DNA of 64,000 nt from the NCBI RefSeq assembly GCF_002564105.1, contig NZ_PDBX01000001.1, positions 3,286,001 through 3,350,000 of the forward strand, given 5' to 3'. Under the pieces are notes generated by a model, which was given only the letters and a program-made list of their open reading frames with translations, did not search any database and was not told the origin of the DNA. Position numbers and translations under genes: made by a program. Shown piece after piece: positions 55,396-64,000 of this stretch; positions within the stretch are counted from its first letter, which is position 1; every line of letters starts with the position of its first letter. Origin of the DNA: Collimonas sp. PA-H2 (GTDB lineage: Bacteria > Pseudomonadota > Gammaproteobacteria > Burkholderiales > Burkholderiaceae_D).

Positions 55396-56027
55396 TAATT
55401 TTCTTCTTTGTTGATCAGCGCCAGCACTGCATTCAGATCGGCGCGTTCAGCCCGTTTGCCGGACGCGGCCCTGATACTACCGCGCAAATCGTCAGTTTCA
55501 TATAGGGTGAGATGGATACCCTCTTTCTTATACATGAAACTCACAGTTTCCACCGGGTCGTTATTACCCCCACTTTTAAGGGAGGGGCTGGAGGACAGTT
55601 CGAATTGCACGTTCTTGTTAAAAAGAAAAATTTCCACGTCTTTCGGACTATCTACGAACAAATGCAGGTAAATGTCAGAGTGTTCGCCGGCAGTCCCATT
55701 CAGGACCGCGCCGGTCAGGTAGGGCCTGAATTGCGCCAGTTCGCCCATGATTTCCGCCGCCAGCCGGCGCAGGTGCAAGAGCCGGGCCGGCTGTGTGTCG
55801 GCGAAGAACAGTTCGTTATATAAACGTACTTCGTCTTCAATCTGGGCGTTATCTGGCATGAAACTGCCGCTGCGGCCGCGATTGCTGCCGACGCACAGTT
55901 CCAGCGCCTTGCGTTTTGCGGTGCCATAGTCGGCGCCGTCCTCGGCGATCATGCGTGCCGCCGCCGCCGCGATTTCTGCGCGCAGCTGTTCTAGTTCGGG
56001 TGAGAGATTGGATGCCATGATCGCCAT
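55395..56027 (-). CDS. Uncharacterised protein with nucleotidyltransferase-like motif
   Basis: A 210-residue protein of uncertain function. The region FRPYLTGAVLNGTAGEHSDIYLHLFVD resembles the core strand-loop of Pol-beta-type nucleotidyltransferases, but the second acidic residue expected after SDI is Tyr, so activity is doubtful. The N-terminal half is helical and Arg/Ala-rich. A segment SSSPSLKSGGNND is encoded by a palindrome-like stretch (55567-55596) and looks inserted. An ATG at 56018 is an alternative start. The gene overlaps the TlpA-like gene by one base and is divergent from mpl. Homologues in this group are often given peptidoglycan-ligase names because of the neighbour; no support is visible. 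Confidence 0.6.
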   Translation of the reverse strand: MAIMASNLSPELEQLRAEIAAAAARMIAEDGADYGTAKRKALELCVGSNRGRSGSFMPDNAQIEDEVRLYNELFFADTQPARLLHLRRLAAEIMGELAQFRPYLTGAVLNGTAGEHSDIYLHLFVDSPKDVEIFLFNKNVQFELSSSPSLKSGGNNDPVETVSFMYKKEGIHLTLYETDDLRGSIRAASGKRAERADLNAVLALINKEEN

Positions 56028-56218
56028 GATATCTCAATGTGTAAATCCCTATTGATAGTCGCTTCTCCTGCTGGGTGATGGATGCGCATGTGGTGCATGC
56101 AGGCGAACCGCGCAAATCCGCGACCCCACCCCACTTTTTGAACGCGCTGCTAACGGCGGCAGCGGCCGCTCAGGTAAAATCACGGTATTCCCTCTTTTCA
56201 GAATAGTGAAACTCAAGA

Positions 56219-57607
56219 ATGCACATTCATATCCTTGGCATCTGCGGCACCTTTATGGGCGGTTTGGCGGTCTTGGCTAAACAGGCCGGACATAAAGTCA
56301 CCGGCTGCGATGCCAATGTGTACCCGCCGATGAGCACCCAGCTTGAGGCCCAGGGAATCGCGCTGATCCAGGGCTTTGGCGTCGAGCAGATCGCCTTGCA
56401 GCCCGACCTGTACGTGATCGGCAATGTGGTGGTGCGCGGCAATCCGCTGATGGAAGAAATTCTGAACCGCGGCTTGCCTTATATTTCCGGACCGCAATGG
56501 ATCGGTGAGCATATCCTGCGCGACAAATGGGTGCTGGCAGTTGCCGGCACGCATGGCAAGACCACGACATCGGCCATGCTGGCCTGGATCCTGGAAGACG
56601 CCGGCTACGATCCGGGTTTCCTGATCGGCGGCGTGCCGATGAATTTCGGAATTTCGGCACGCCTGTCGGGCCAGGCTGGCGCCGCCGCGTCGCCGTTCTT
56701 TGTGATCGAAGCGGATGAGTACGACACGGCATTCTTCGACAAGCGCAGCAAATTTGTCCATTACCACGCCAAGACGGCCATCCTGAACAACCTGGAATAC
56801 GATCACGCCGATATTTTCCCCAACCTGGCGGCCATAGAAACCCAGTTCCATCATCTGGTGCGCACCGTGCCCGGCGTCGGCCGCCTGCTGGTGAACGCTC
56901 GCGAACCGGCCTTGCAGCGGGTGCTGGAACGCGGCTGCTGGAGCGAAAAGGAATTGTTCGGCGGCGACGGTGAGCAAGGCTGGTCGCTGACGACGCTGGA
57001 CAACGGCCATTTCGAGGTACGTTTCAATGGTGAGCTGCAAGGCCGTGTGCAATGGGAGCTGAGCGGCGAGCATAACCGTATGAATGCGCTGGCGGCGATT
57101 GCCGCGGCGCGCCATGTCGGCGTGCCGCCGGCGCAGGCGATTGCCGCGCTGGCGCGCTTCGAGAATGTCAAACGGCGCATGGAGTTGCGCGGCGTCGTGA
57201 GGGATATTTCCGTGTACGACGATTTCGCCCACCATCCGACCGCTATCGCCACCACCGTCGCCGGCTTGCGCAAGAAAGCCGGCCTGGCCCGCATCCTGGC
57301 GGTGCTGGAGCCACGTTCCAATACGATGAAACTGGGCGCCATGAAAGATGCGCTGCCGGGTAGCCTGGACGAAGCCGACCTGGTGTTCGGCTACGGCGCC
57401 AAGGGCAGCGGCAAGGATGCCCTGGATTGGAACCTAGCCGAAGCGCTGCAGCCGCTTGGCGCCAAAGCGAGTACTTACAATGAGCTGGACCAGCTGGTGG
57501 CGGCGATCGTCAAGGTTGCGCAGCCAGGCGACCAGGTGCTGGTGATGAGCAATGGCGGCTTCGGCGGCGTCCACCAGAAACTGCTGACGGCGCTGGCTGC
57601 CCAATGA
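56219..57607 (+). CDS. mpl: UDP-N-acetylmuramate:L-alanyl-gamma-D-glutamyl-meso-diaminopimelate ligase
   Basis: Recycles the murein tripeptide onto UDP-MurNAc. The 462-residue protein has an N-terminal Rossmann domain (MHIHILGICGTFMGGLAVLA), the ATP P-loop GTHGKTTTSAM at residues 110-120, FVIEADEYDTAFFDKRSKFVHY and the C-terminal ligase domain with YDDFAHHPTAI. These separate it from MurC, which is of similar size. The start codon lies about 190 bases from the divergent gene at 56027. The esterase gene overlaps its end by four bases. Confidence 0.95.
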   Translation: MHIHILGICGTFMGGLAVLAKQAGHKVTGCDANVYPPMSTQLEAQGIALIQGFGVEQIALQPDLYVIGNVVVRGNPLMEEILNRGLPYISGPQWIGEHILRDKWVLAVAGTHGKTTTSAMLAWILEDAGYDPGFLIGGVPMNFGISARLSGQAGAAASPFFVIEADEYDTAFFDKRSKFVHYHAKTAILNNLEYDHADIFPNLAAIETQFHHLVRTVPGVGRLLVNAREPALQRVLERGCWSEKELFGGDGEQGWSLTTLDNGHFEVRFNGELQGRVQWELSGEHNRMNALAAIAAARHVGVPPAQAIAALARFENVKRRMELRGVVRDISVYDDFAHHPTAIATTVAGLRKKAGLARILAVLEPRSNTMKLGAMKDALPGSLDEADLVFGYGAKGSGKDALDWNLAEALQPLGAKASTYNELDQLVAAIVKVAQPGDQVLVMSNGGFGGVHQKLLTALAAQ

Positions 57608-58191
57608 TCCTGTATCTGCACGGTTTCCGCTCTTCGCCGCAATCGTTCAAGGCGCGCTTGCTGGCCGAACGCATGCGGCTGCTGGGGCGGGCCGATGAAT
57701 ACCTGTGTCCGCAGCTGCCGGCCTCGCCCGCGGCTGCGATCACGCTGGCGCAGGAGCTGGTGCGCGATGTCGACCCGGCGCGGCTGACGCTGATCGGCTC
57801 TTCGCTGGGCGGCTACTATGCCACCTGGCTGGCGCAGCAGAGCGGCTGCCGCGCGGTGCTGCTGAATCCGGCCGTCAAGCCGCCGCGCGACCTCGAGCAG
57901 TATGTCGGCGTCAGCACTCAATATCATTCCAATGAGCCGTTCGAGTTCAAGCGCGAATACATGGCGGAATTGCAAGCACTGCAGGTTGACGTCATCAGCA
58001 AGCCAGAACGCTATTTCCTGATTGCCGCCACCGGCGACGAAGTGCTGGACTGGCATGAAATGGTTGGCCATTACCCGCAAGCCCGGCAATTGGTGATCCA
58101 GGGCAGCGATCATGGCATCAGCGAATTTGCCGCATATGCCGATGAGGTGCTGGCTTTTTGCGGCATGGCGGCGGGATCGGGAACACGATGA
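57604..58191 (+). CDS. YqiA-type alpha/beta hydrolase (UPF0227 esterase)
   Basis: A 195-residue alpha/beta hydrolase. The N-terminal strand-loop LYLHGFRSSPQSFKA is typical, and the nucleophile is Ser in LIGSSLGGYYATWLA. The acid is probably in AATGDEVLDW, and the base His in IQGSDHGISEF. E. coli YqiA is an esterase of unknown physiological substrate. Translational coupling on both sides (four-base overlaps with mpl and ubiC) places it in one operon. Confidence 0.9.
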   Translation: MILYLHGFRSSPQSFKARLLAERMRLLGRADEYLCPQLPASPAAAITLAQELVRDVDPARLTLIGSSLGGYYATWLAQQSGCRAVLLNPAVKPPRDLEQYVGVSTQYHSNEPFEFKREYMAELQALQVDVISKPERYFLIAATGDEVLDWHEMVGHYPQARQLVIQGSDHGISEFAAYADEVLAFCGMAAGSGTR

Positions 58192-58841
58192 CACCCCATG
58201 CCAAATGGCACGACCACGCCAACGGTGTAGCGCCGTCCGTCAATATGCGCGACTGGCTGACCGATCGCGTCTCGCTGACCTACAAGCTGATGGCGCACTG
58301 TCAGCAGTTCCGGGTGCAGCGCCTGCGCCAGCAGCGGGCGCTGCCGCTGGCCGAAGAATGGCAGGCGATCGGCTTGGCGCGCCGCCAGCAGGTGCAGGAA
58401 CGCGATGTGCTGCTGCGTTGCGACGGCCGTCCCATGGTGCTGGGCCACACGGTGCTGGCGCTGGATGCGACCACCACCGAATGGCCGTTCTTCAGCAGTC
58501 TGGGTGAGCGCTCACTTGGCTCGACTCTGTTTGGCGATCCGCTGGTGATGCGCGGACAGTTGCAATATGCGCGCCTGTATGGCGGTCATCCGCTGGCGCA
58601 ACGAATGGCCGCTGCCAGCGGCGTCGACAGTTTCGCTTATCCACTGTGGGCCAGGCGTTCGGCCTTCCGGCGCAAGACCGGCATCATGCTGGTGACAGAA
58701 GTATTTTTCCCCGAGATCGAGGAATTGCGGCGAGCGCGGCCAGATATCAAGGTGCTGTCCGCTGGTTTTTCCATTTCTTCCGATCTATCCCGGCATATCC
58801 ATCCGGCCCATCAATTACTTTCCTTTGGCGCTGCAAGATAG
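58188..58841 (+). CDS. ubiC: Chorismate lyase
   Basis: Removes pyruvate from chorismate to give 4-hydroxybenzoate, the ubiquinone head-group precursor. The 217-residue protein has the family segments WLTDRVSLTYKLMAHC, RDVLLRCDGRPMVLGHTVL and LGSTLFGDPLVMRGQLQYARL. The C-terminal part is ARRSAFRRKTGIMLVTEVFFPEI. The ATG at 58188 overlaps the upstream stop. Its product is used by UbiA (31532). It lies in the mpl-yqiA-ubiC-exoribonuclease run. Confidence 0.9.
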   Translation: MTPHAKWHDHANGVAPSVNMRDWLTDRVSLTYKLMAHCQQFRVQRLRQQRALPLAEEWQAIGLARRQQVQERDVLLRCDGRPMVLGHTVLALDATTTEWPFFSSLGERSLGSTLFGDPLVMRGQLQYARLYGGHPLAQRMAAASGVDSFAYPLWARRSAFRRKTGIMLVTEVFFPEIEELRRARPDIKVLSAGFSISSDLSRHIHPAHQLLSFGAAR

Positions 58842-58909
58842 TAAGCACTCAGTGCTGGCAGCGATATCATCAGAAATCCACACAGAAATTCACAAGTAAA
58901 GCGCATGCA

Positions 58910-60994
58910 ATGAATCTATTTTTTGAAGAGTCCGGCGACTTTAAAGCAGGTGCCGTACTGTCGCAGCAAGGCGAGGCCTATCAGGTCGAACTGCCAACGG
59001 GCAAACGCAGCAAGGTGAAAGCCAAGGACGTACTGTTGCAATTTACTTCACCGACGCCGCAGGATCTGCTGGATGAAGCCAAGCAGATCGCGCAAGGCAT
59101 GGAGCTCGATTTCCTGTGGGAAGTCGCGGGCCAGGAAGAATTCGGCTTTGCCGAACTGGGCGTCGAGTATTTCGGCCATGCGCCCTTGCCGGCGGAAGCT
59201 GCCGGTTTGCTGCTGAGCCTGCACACCGCGCCGATCTACTTTTATAAAAAGGGCAAGGGCCGTTACAAGGCCGCGCCGGAAGCATCGCTGAGGGCGGCCC
59301 AGGCTGGGATCGAAAAGAAACGGCAGCAAGCGCTGATCCAGGCCGGCTATGTCGACCAGCTCAAGGCCGGCCAGCTGCCGGAGGTGATGAAGCCGCTGGC
59401 GCTGCAACTGTTGTTCAAGCCGGACAAGAACAGCCTCGAATACAAGGCGTTGGAGGCGGCCTGCAACGAATTGCAGACTTCGCCGCAGCGTTTGATGCTG
59501 GCGGTCGGCGGCATTGCTTCGCCGAAGCAGCTGCACCTGTCCAAATTCTTGCTGGAATTTTTCCCCAAGGGTGCGGGCTTTCCCAAGATCGCCATCCCGG
59601 CGGTGGCCGATCTGCCCTTGGCGCAGGTGCAGGCATTCTCCATCGATGACGTCACCACCACGGAAATCGACGATGCCTTGTCGGTGCAGACGCTGGCTGA
59701 CGGCAATGTCCGCATCGGCATCCATATCGCCGCACCGGGCCTGGGCATCAAGCGCGGCGATCCTCTGGACGTGATCGCGCGGGCGCGCATGTCGACCGTC
59801 TACATGCCGGGTGACAAAATCACCATGCTGCCGGACGAACTGGTGGAAGCGTTCACACTGGCGGAAGGCAAGAGCTGCCCGGCGCTGTCGTTGTACGCAA
59901 CGCTGAATCCGGCCGACTGGAGCTTGATCGGAACGGAAACCAAGGCCGAGCTGGTGCCGATTTCCGCCAACCTCCGCCACAACACGCTGGACGAACTGGT
60001 GACGGAAGAGAATCTGGCCAACGACGCCGGCGACTATCCGCACAAGGCCGATATCGCCGTGTTGTGGAAATGGATACAGGTTTTGGAGCAAGGCCGCATG
60101 GCCAAGCGCGAAGGCTTCGGCTTGCGGCCAGAGCAGAACAACCGCGTCGATTTCAATTTCTACGTCGAGGACGATGTCGTTACTATCGCGCGCCGCAAGC
60201 GCGGTGCGCCGCTGGACAAGATTGTCGCCGAGCTGATGATCTTCGCCAACAGCAGCTGGGGCAAGCTGATGTCGGACCACGGCGTGCCCGGCATCTATCG
60301 GGCCCAGGGCGGCGGCAGCGGCGGCTGGGCTGCCAAGATGCAGGTGCGCATGGTGACGCACGCCGCGCCCCACCAGGGCCTGGGGGTCGATCAATATGCG
60401 TGGAGCACTTCCCCTCTGCGCCGCTACACCGACCTGGTCAACCAGTGGCAGATACTGGCTTGCGTCGAAGGCGGCGTCGCCGCGCCGCTGGTGGCGCCGT
60501 TCAAGCCGCGCGATGCCGATCTGTTCGCGATCGTCTCCGGCTTCGACGCCGCTTACTCCGGCTACGGCGACTTCCAGTCGAACATGGAGCGCTACTGGTG
60601 CTTGCGCTGGCTGGGCCAGGAACAGGCGCGCCAGGTTGAAGCCGCAGTGCTGAAGGATGAAATCCTGCGGCTGGCCGAAATCCCGCTGATCATCAAATTG
60701 CCGGGCATGCAACAACTGGCGCGCGGCACCCAGGTCAAGCTGGACATCATCCGCTGGGACGAGGTCGACCTGACGGTTGAGGCGCGCTTGCTGGAAGTCT
60801 CGGCGCCGCCGGAAGGCCAGCAGCTCGACGAGCCGGAGGAGGAAGAGGAAATGGCTGCGGAACTGGATGCCGCCATGGACATGCCGCACGAGAGCACCGA
60901 AGCCGAGCTGGAAGCTGCGCTGGAGAGTGAAGCTGTGGCGCCGGCCGCTGATGACGAGAGTGCAACTCAGGAGAGCAAACCGGCAACGGAATGA
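58910..60994 (+). CDS. RNB-domain exoribonuclease (RNase II/R family)
   Basis: A 694-residue 3'-5' exoribonuclease. The catalytic RNB core includes FSIDDVTTTEIDDALSVQ with the metal-binding Asp cluster. Further segments are IGIHIAAPGLGIKRGDPLD, ARMSTVYMPGDKITMLP, and the late YAWSTSPLRRYTDLVNQWQIL with the conserved Arg. The N-terminal region lacks classic cold-shock motifs I can see, and the C terminus is a long acidic Glu/Ala tail, unlike standard RNase R. The ATG at 58910 is the first plausible start after ubiC. Either an RNase II or a shortened RNase R type is possible. Confidence 0.88.
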   Translation: MNLFFEESGDFKAGAVLSQQGEAYQVELPTGKRSKVKAKDVLLQFTSPTPQDLLDEAKQIAQGMELDFLWEVAGQEEFGFAELGVEYFGHAPLPAEAAGLLLSLHTAPIYFYKKGKGRYKAAPEASLRAAQAGIEKKRQQALIQAGYVDQLKAGQLPEVMKPLALQLLFKPDKNSLEYKALEAACNELQTSPQRLMLAVGGIASPKQLHLSKFLLEFFPKGAGFPKIAIPAVADLPLAQVQAFSIDDVTTTEIDDALSVQTLADGNVRIGIHIAAPGLGIKRGDPLDVIARARMSTVYMPGDKITMLPDELVEAFTLAEGKSCPALSLYATLNPADWSLIGTETKAELVPISANLRHNTLDELVTEENLANDAGDYPHKADIAVLWKWIQVLEQGRMAKREGFGLRPEQNNRVDFNFYVEDDVVTIARRKRGAPLDKIVAELMIFANSSWGKLMSDHGVPGIYRAQGGGSGGWAAKMQVRMVTHAAPHQGLGVDQYAWSTSPLRRYTDLVNQWQILACVEGGVAAPLVAPFKPRDADLFAIVSGFDAAYSGYGDFQSNMERYWCLRWLGQEQARQVEAAVLKDEILRLAEIPLIIKLPGMQQLARGTQVKLDIIRWDEVDLTVEARLLEVSAPPEGQQLDEPEEEEEMAAELDAAMDMPHESTEAELEAALESEAVAPAADDESATQESKPATE

Positions 60995-61136
60995 AAGCAT
61001 CAGGCAGCGGAGACCTGCAGTAAATTTCCTGCGGGCATCTCTCTGTCGTAGAATGCTTCCCTTGTAGAATTCTACGTTTGCGGAATTCCTCTCCGAGTTT
61101 CTCTTTTCACTTTTAACAGCGACCTTTGGCACACGC

Positions 61137-62036
61137 GTGAAATCCTTTTTTCAAAATCGAATCCTGGTCGGCGCCATCGCGGCATCGGTATTGGCGCATG
61201 CGGCGCTGCTGGCGGTGCGTTTCGCTGCGCCTGAAGCCTTCAAGCTGAAGCCCACCGATCCAGCGCTGGAAGTGATCCTGGTCAACGCCAAGCACAACAC
61301 CAAGCCTGTCAAGCCTGAGGCGCTGGCGCAAGCCAACCTGGATGGCGGCGGCAATGCCGACGCCGGCCGCGCCAAATCGCCGCTGCCGGACATGCGCAAA
61401 TCGGAAGACGGCGACAATGTCCAGGCCGCTCAGCGCCGCATCGAGCAGCTGGAGCAGCAGCAACAGCAGATGCTGGCGCAGATGAACAAGCAGACGCCTT
61501 TGAAGATGCCTGCCATGGATGTGCAGGACAAGACCAGCGACAACACGCCGCAGCCCAGCGGCAGGGACCTGGTCGAAAGCGCCAAGGCGATCGCCCGCAG
61601 GGAAGCGGAAATCTCGAAGAATATCGACGATTACAACAAGCGGCCGAAAAAGACCCAGATCACGCCGAGTACCCGTGCGGTCGGCTACGCGGCTTATTAC
61701 AAGGCGTTCCAGGACCGTGTCGAAAAACTGGGCACCTTGAATTTTCCGAAAAAGAATGGCAAGAACCTGTACGGCAAGCTGGTGGTCTATATTCCAATTT
61801 ACCAGGATGGCTCTCTGTATACCAAAGAGGGCGGCGCCCGCATCGAACGCGGTTCCGGCAATCGCGACCTCGATGCCGCTACCTTGAAAATCATCGAGCG
61901 CTCGGCGCCGTTCGGACGCTTCCCCGAGAATATGCGAAGCAGCGGTAAAGACGATGTGTGGGAAGTGATTTCCACTTTCGAATTTACCCGCGAAGGGCTG
62001 CTGGAAGCACAACTGATGAGCGGAGTAAATCAATGA
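61137..62036 (+). CDS. TonB-like energy transducer protein
   Basis: A 299-residue protein with an N-terminal membrane anchor ([21 protein letters not shown], residues 9-29), then a Lys/Pro/Ala and Gln-rich periplasmic stretch with a predicted coiled coil near residues 95-120. The C-terminal domain resembles TonB ([50 protein letters not shown]). The start is a GTG at 61137 with no strong ribosome-binding site; a palindrome GTAGAATTCTAC lies in the leader. exbB and exbD are not nearby. The aroE start overlaps its stop by four bases. Role as a true TonB is not proven. Confidence 0.82.
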   Translation: MKSFFQNRILVGAIAASVLAHAALLAVRFAAPEAFKLKPTDPALEVILVNAKHNTKPVKPEALAQANLDGGGNADAGRAKSPLPDMRKSEDGDNVQAAQRRIEQLEQQQQQMLAQMNKQTPLKMPAMDVQDKTSDNTPQPSGRDLVESAKAIARREAEISKNIDDYNKRPKKTQITPSTRAVGYAAYYKAFQDRVEKLGTLNFPKKNGKNLYGKLVVYIPIYQDGSLYTKEGGARIERGSGNRDLDAATLKIIERSAPFGRFPENMRSSGKDDVWEVISTFEFTREGLLEAQLMSGVNQ

Positions 62037-62896
62037 AGAGCGCAATGACCAGCGGCGCCGGATTTACAGCTGACTTTGCAGCCTACGCGGTGATCGGCAA
62101 TCCGATCGCCCACAGCAAATCGCCGGAGATCCATGCCCGCTTTGCTGCCGACACCGCCCAGGACATGCGCTATGCGCACCTGCTGGCGCCGCTTGACGGC
62201 TTTGCGGCCACGGTGCGGGAGTTCATCGCCCAGGGCGGCCGTGGCGCCAATGTTACCGTGCCGTTCAAGCTGGAAGCCTACGCATTGGCCGACCAGCTGA
62301 CTACCCGCGCCAAGGCGGCCGGTGCAGTGAACACCCTGAAATTCGACGATGGCGTAATCCTTGGCGATAACACCGATGGCGTTGGCCTGGTCAGAGACAT
62401 CGTACGCAATGCCGGCTTTGACCTGGCGCACAAGAAAATCTTGCTGTTGGGCGCCGGCGGCGCGGCGCGCGGCGTGGTGCTGCCGTTGCTGGAAGAGCGG
62501 CCGGCGCAGTTGGTGATCGCCAACCGCACGCTGGCCAAGGCAGAAGAACTGGTGCAGCAGTTCCAGCAGTACAGCGAGCAGCCAGGCATCCTGAGCGCCT
62601 GCAGTTTCGCGCAAGCGACGCAGGGGTTCGACCTGGTGATCAACGCCACTTCGGCCAGTTTGCAGGCCGAGCTGCCGCCGCTGGCTGCCAGCGTATTCAG
62701 CCCGGCGACGCTGGCTTATGACATGATGTATGGCAGCCAGCCTACCGTCTTCATGCAGTTCGCCGCGGCGCATGGAGCGCGCGTGCGCGACGGCTTGGGG
62801 ATGCTGGTGGAGCAGGCCGCCGAAGCGTTCTTTGTCTGGCGCGGCGTGCGCCCGCATACCGATGCTGTATTTGCCGCCTTGCGCGCCCAGCTTTAG
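62033..62896 (+). CDS. aroE: Shikimate dehydrogenase
   Basis: NADPH-dependent reduction of 3-dehydroshikimate in the shikimate pathway. The 287-residue protein has the substrate-binding start [17 protein letters not shown], the catalytic Lys in [18 protein letters not shown] and [12 protein letters not shown] with the Asp partner, the Rossmann motif [17 protein letters not shown], and [13 protein letters not shown] at the end. The ATG at 62033 is preceded by GGAG and overlaps the tonB-like stop. mtgA follows 46 bases later. Confidence 0.96.
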   Translation: MKSAMTSGAGFTADFAAYAVIGNPIAHSKSPEIHARFAADTAQDMRYAHLLAPLDGFAATVREFIAQGGRGANVTVPFKLEAYALADQLTTRAKAAGAVNTLKFDDGVILGDNTDGVGLVRDIVRNAGFDLAHKKILLLGAGGAARGVVLPLLEERPAQLVIANRTLAKAEELVQQFQQYSEQPGILSACSFAQATQGFDLVINATSASLQAELPPLAASVFSPATLAYDMMYGSQPTVFMQFAAAHGARVRDGLGMLVEQAAEAFFVWRGVRPHTDAVFAALRAQL

Positions 62897-62942
62897 GCGC
62901 GCACAACTAGCTGCCCAGATTACTTATTTGCAGGAAATCAGA

Positions 62943-63638
62943 ATGAAATCAGTCGGCAAGATTTTTTTGCGTTTATGTTTGCTGCTGATCGCTGCGGTCT
63001 TGCTGCTGCAGGTTTATTTTTTCGTGCAGATCTGGTGGTGGGTCGACCACAATCCAAGCACCACCAGCTTCATGCGCCATCGTCTGTCCGAGCTGCAGGA
63101 AACCGTGCCGGACGCCCAGCTGCAATTCAAATGGCTGCCGTATGCGCGCATCTCGAACAATCTGAAACGCGCCATCATCGCTTCCGAAGACGCCAATTTT
63201 TCCGAGCATGACGGCGTCGACTGGGATGCGCTGCAACAGGCTTACGAGAAAAACACCAAGAAGGGCAAGGTGGTGCGCGGCGGTTCCACCATCACCCAGC
63301 AACTGGCGAAAAACCTGTTCCTCTCGGGTGAGCGCAGCTATCTGCGCAAAGGGCAGGAGCTGGTCATCACCTATATGTTGGAGTTCCTGATGGACAAGGA
63401 ACGCATATTCGAAATCTACCTGAACGTGGTGGAGTGGGGCAACGGCGTGTTCGGCGCCGAGGCGGCCTCCCAACACTACTATAAAACCTCGGCCACCAAC
63501 CTCGGCGCCAGCCAGGCCGCGCGCCTTGCTGTGATGTTGCCACGACCGCGTTTCTACGACAAGAATCGCGGCTCGGCTTATCTGTCGCAGCGCACCGGTT
63601 TGATTTTGCGGCGCATGGGTTCTGCGGAATTACCTTAA
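62943..63638 (+). CDS. mtgA: Monofunctional biosynthetic peptidoglycan transglycosylase
   Basis: GT51 enzyme that polymerises lipid II glycan strands at the inner membrane. The 231-residue protein has an N-terminal helix ([24 protein letters not shown]) and the catalytic Glu in [18 protein letters not shown]. Further GT51 motifs are [44 protein letters not shown] and [12 protein letters not shown]. No transpeptidase domain is present. The ATG at 62943 follows AGGAAATC. It is coupled to aroE in one operon. Confidence 0.95.
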   Translation: MKSVGKIFLRLCLLLIAAVLLLQVYFFVQIWWWVDHNPSTTSFMRHRLSELQETVPDAQLQFKWLPYARISNNLKRAIIASEDANFSEHDGVDWDALQQAYEKNTKKGKVVRGGSTITQQLAKNLFLSGERSYLRKGQELVITYMLEFLMDKERIFEIYLNVVEWGNGVFGAEAASQHYYKTSATNLGASQAARLAVMLPRPRFYDKNRGSAYLSQRTGLILRRMGSAELP

Positions 63639-63743
63639 TATACGGGCCTGACGGAAGTTGTTTAAATTGCAGCAGGCTCGGATTGCCGGACTGCAAAAAA
63701 ACTGCATGGCAACTTCCCTGAAAAATCAGTCTGCGAGGTAAGC

Positions 63744-64000
63744 GTGATCAATGTATTCGTATTGCAAAACGGCCGGCTCAACCAGGTCAATATCGAGAGC
63801 CATAGCGACCTGCAACAGGTCCAGCCGGTCTGGGTCGACCTGACCGAACCGAACGACCAGGAGCGTGCCTGGGTCAAGAGCATCTACGGCGTTACCCTGC
63901 CAGGCGAGGACGAAGTCAAGGATATCGAAGCCTCGGCCCGCTATTACGAAGCGGAAAACGGCGATCTCCACCTGCGTACCGATTTCCTGTTCGAAGAAGA
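63744..64000 (+). CDS. corA: CorA-family magnesium/divalent cation transporter, N-terminal part (truncated by window edge)
   Basis: Only the first 85 residues are visible. The cytoplasmic N-terminal domain of CorA is recognisable from VWVDLTEPNDQERAWVKSIYGVTLPGEDEVKDIEASARYYEAENGDLHLRTDFLFEE, cited here in part as WVDLTEPNDQER and DVEASARYY-type segments. The start is a GTG at 63744 behind GAGGTAAGC. The membrane helices with the GMN motif lie beyond the window. mtgA ends 105 bases upstream. Confidence 0.88.
   Translation, partial: MINVFVLQNGRLNQVNIESHSDLQQVQPVWVDLTEPNDQERAWVKSIYGVTLPGEDEVKDIEASARYYEAENGDLHLRTDFLFEE

Noticed and set aside
59048..61132. A 694-codon open frame on the minus strand opposite the RNB exoribonuclease
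   Set aside because: It mirrors the coding frame of a conserved nuclease and shows skewed composition without domains.

Overview
The window reads as a chromosomal segment of a high-GC betaproteobacterium, most likely of the Oxalobacteraceae and close to Collimonas or Herbaspirillum. The evidence is the set of neighbourhoods typical of that group (dxs-folE2; ubiA-oxyR-recG; queA-tgt-yajC-secD-secF; aroQ-accB-accC-prmA; RNB exoribonuclease-tonB-aroE-mtgA), the porin type and the codon use. Genus assignment is inference. No rRNA, tRNA, CRISPR array, prophage or complete insertion sequence was seen. Both ends cut genes: dxs lacks its 5' part and corA its 3' part.

Layout. 1-2130: end of dxs, folE2, and a convergent cobalamin adenosyltransferase. 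2131-4746: an AT-richer two-gene islet on the minus strand. It encodes a cytochrome b561-like protein and an unusual protein that joins a histidine-phosphatase domain to a ten-helix membrane domain resembling the bile acid/sodium symporter (BASS) fold. 4847-11522: a D-lactate dehydrogenase-like flavoprotein, a repeat-rich spacer with twin hairpins, a LysR regulator and the glycolate oxidase genes glcDEF. 11554-21062: a minus-strand cluster for oxidative use of hexuronates: LacI/GntR-type regulator, glucarate dehydratase, SMP-30 lactonase, uronate dehydrogenase, ACS-family transporter, GH31 glycosidase and porin. Matching operator-like palindromes lie before the regulator and before gudD. 21235-26395: glycerol regulon glpR, glpD, glpK, glpF, with a GlpR-type palindrome before glpD.

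26459-31023: glutathione peroxidase, twitching ATPases pilU and pilT, and divergently yggS-proC. 31141-38008: a DUF883 protein, ubiA, oxyR, recG, then queA-tgt. 38229-43361: yajC-secD-secF and the convergent purB, separated by nested inverted repeats. 43591-49640: a glutathione transferase, a dapA-like gene, an AraC regulator divergent from a fosmidomycin-resistance-type exporter, a periplasmic peroxiredoxin, a small Gly/Arg/Trp-repeat lipoprotein and a PfkB kinase.

49713-56027 (minus): zinc-ribbon/DUF3426 protein, prmA, accC, accB, aroQ, a TlpA-like thioredoxin and a poorly characterised nucleotidyltransferase-like gene. 56219-64000 (plus): mpl, a YqiA-type esterase, ubiC, an RNB exoribonuclease, a TonB-like protein, aroE, mtgA and the start of corA.

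The best candidate for something undescribed is the phosphatase-transporter fusion with its cytochrome b partner at 2327-4746. Next come the covarying twin hairpins at 6306-6492, the mirrored operator pair at 19912-19954, the nested repeats at 41711-41940, and the GH31 enzyme inside a uronate oxidation operon.
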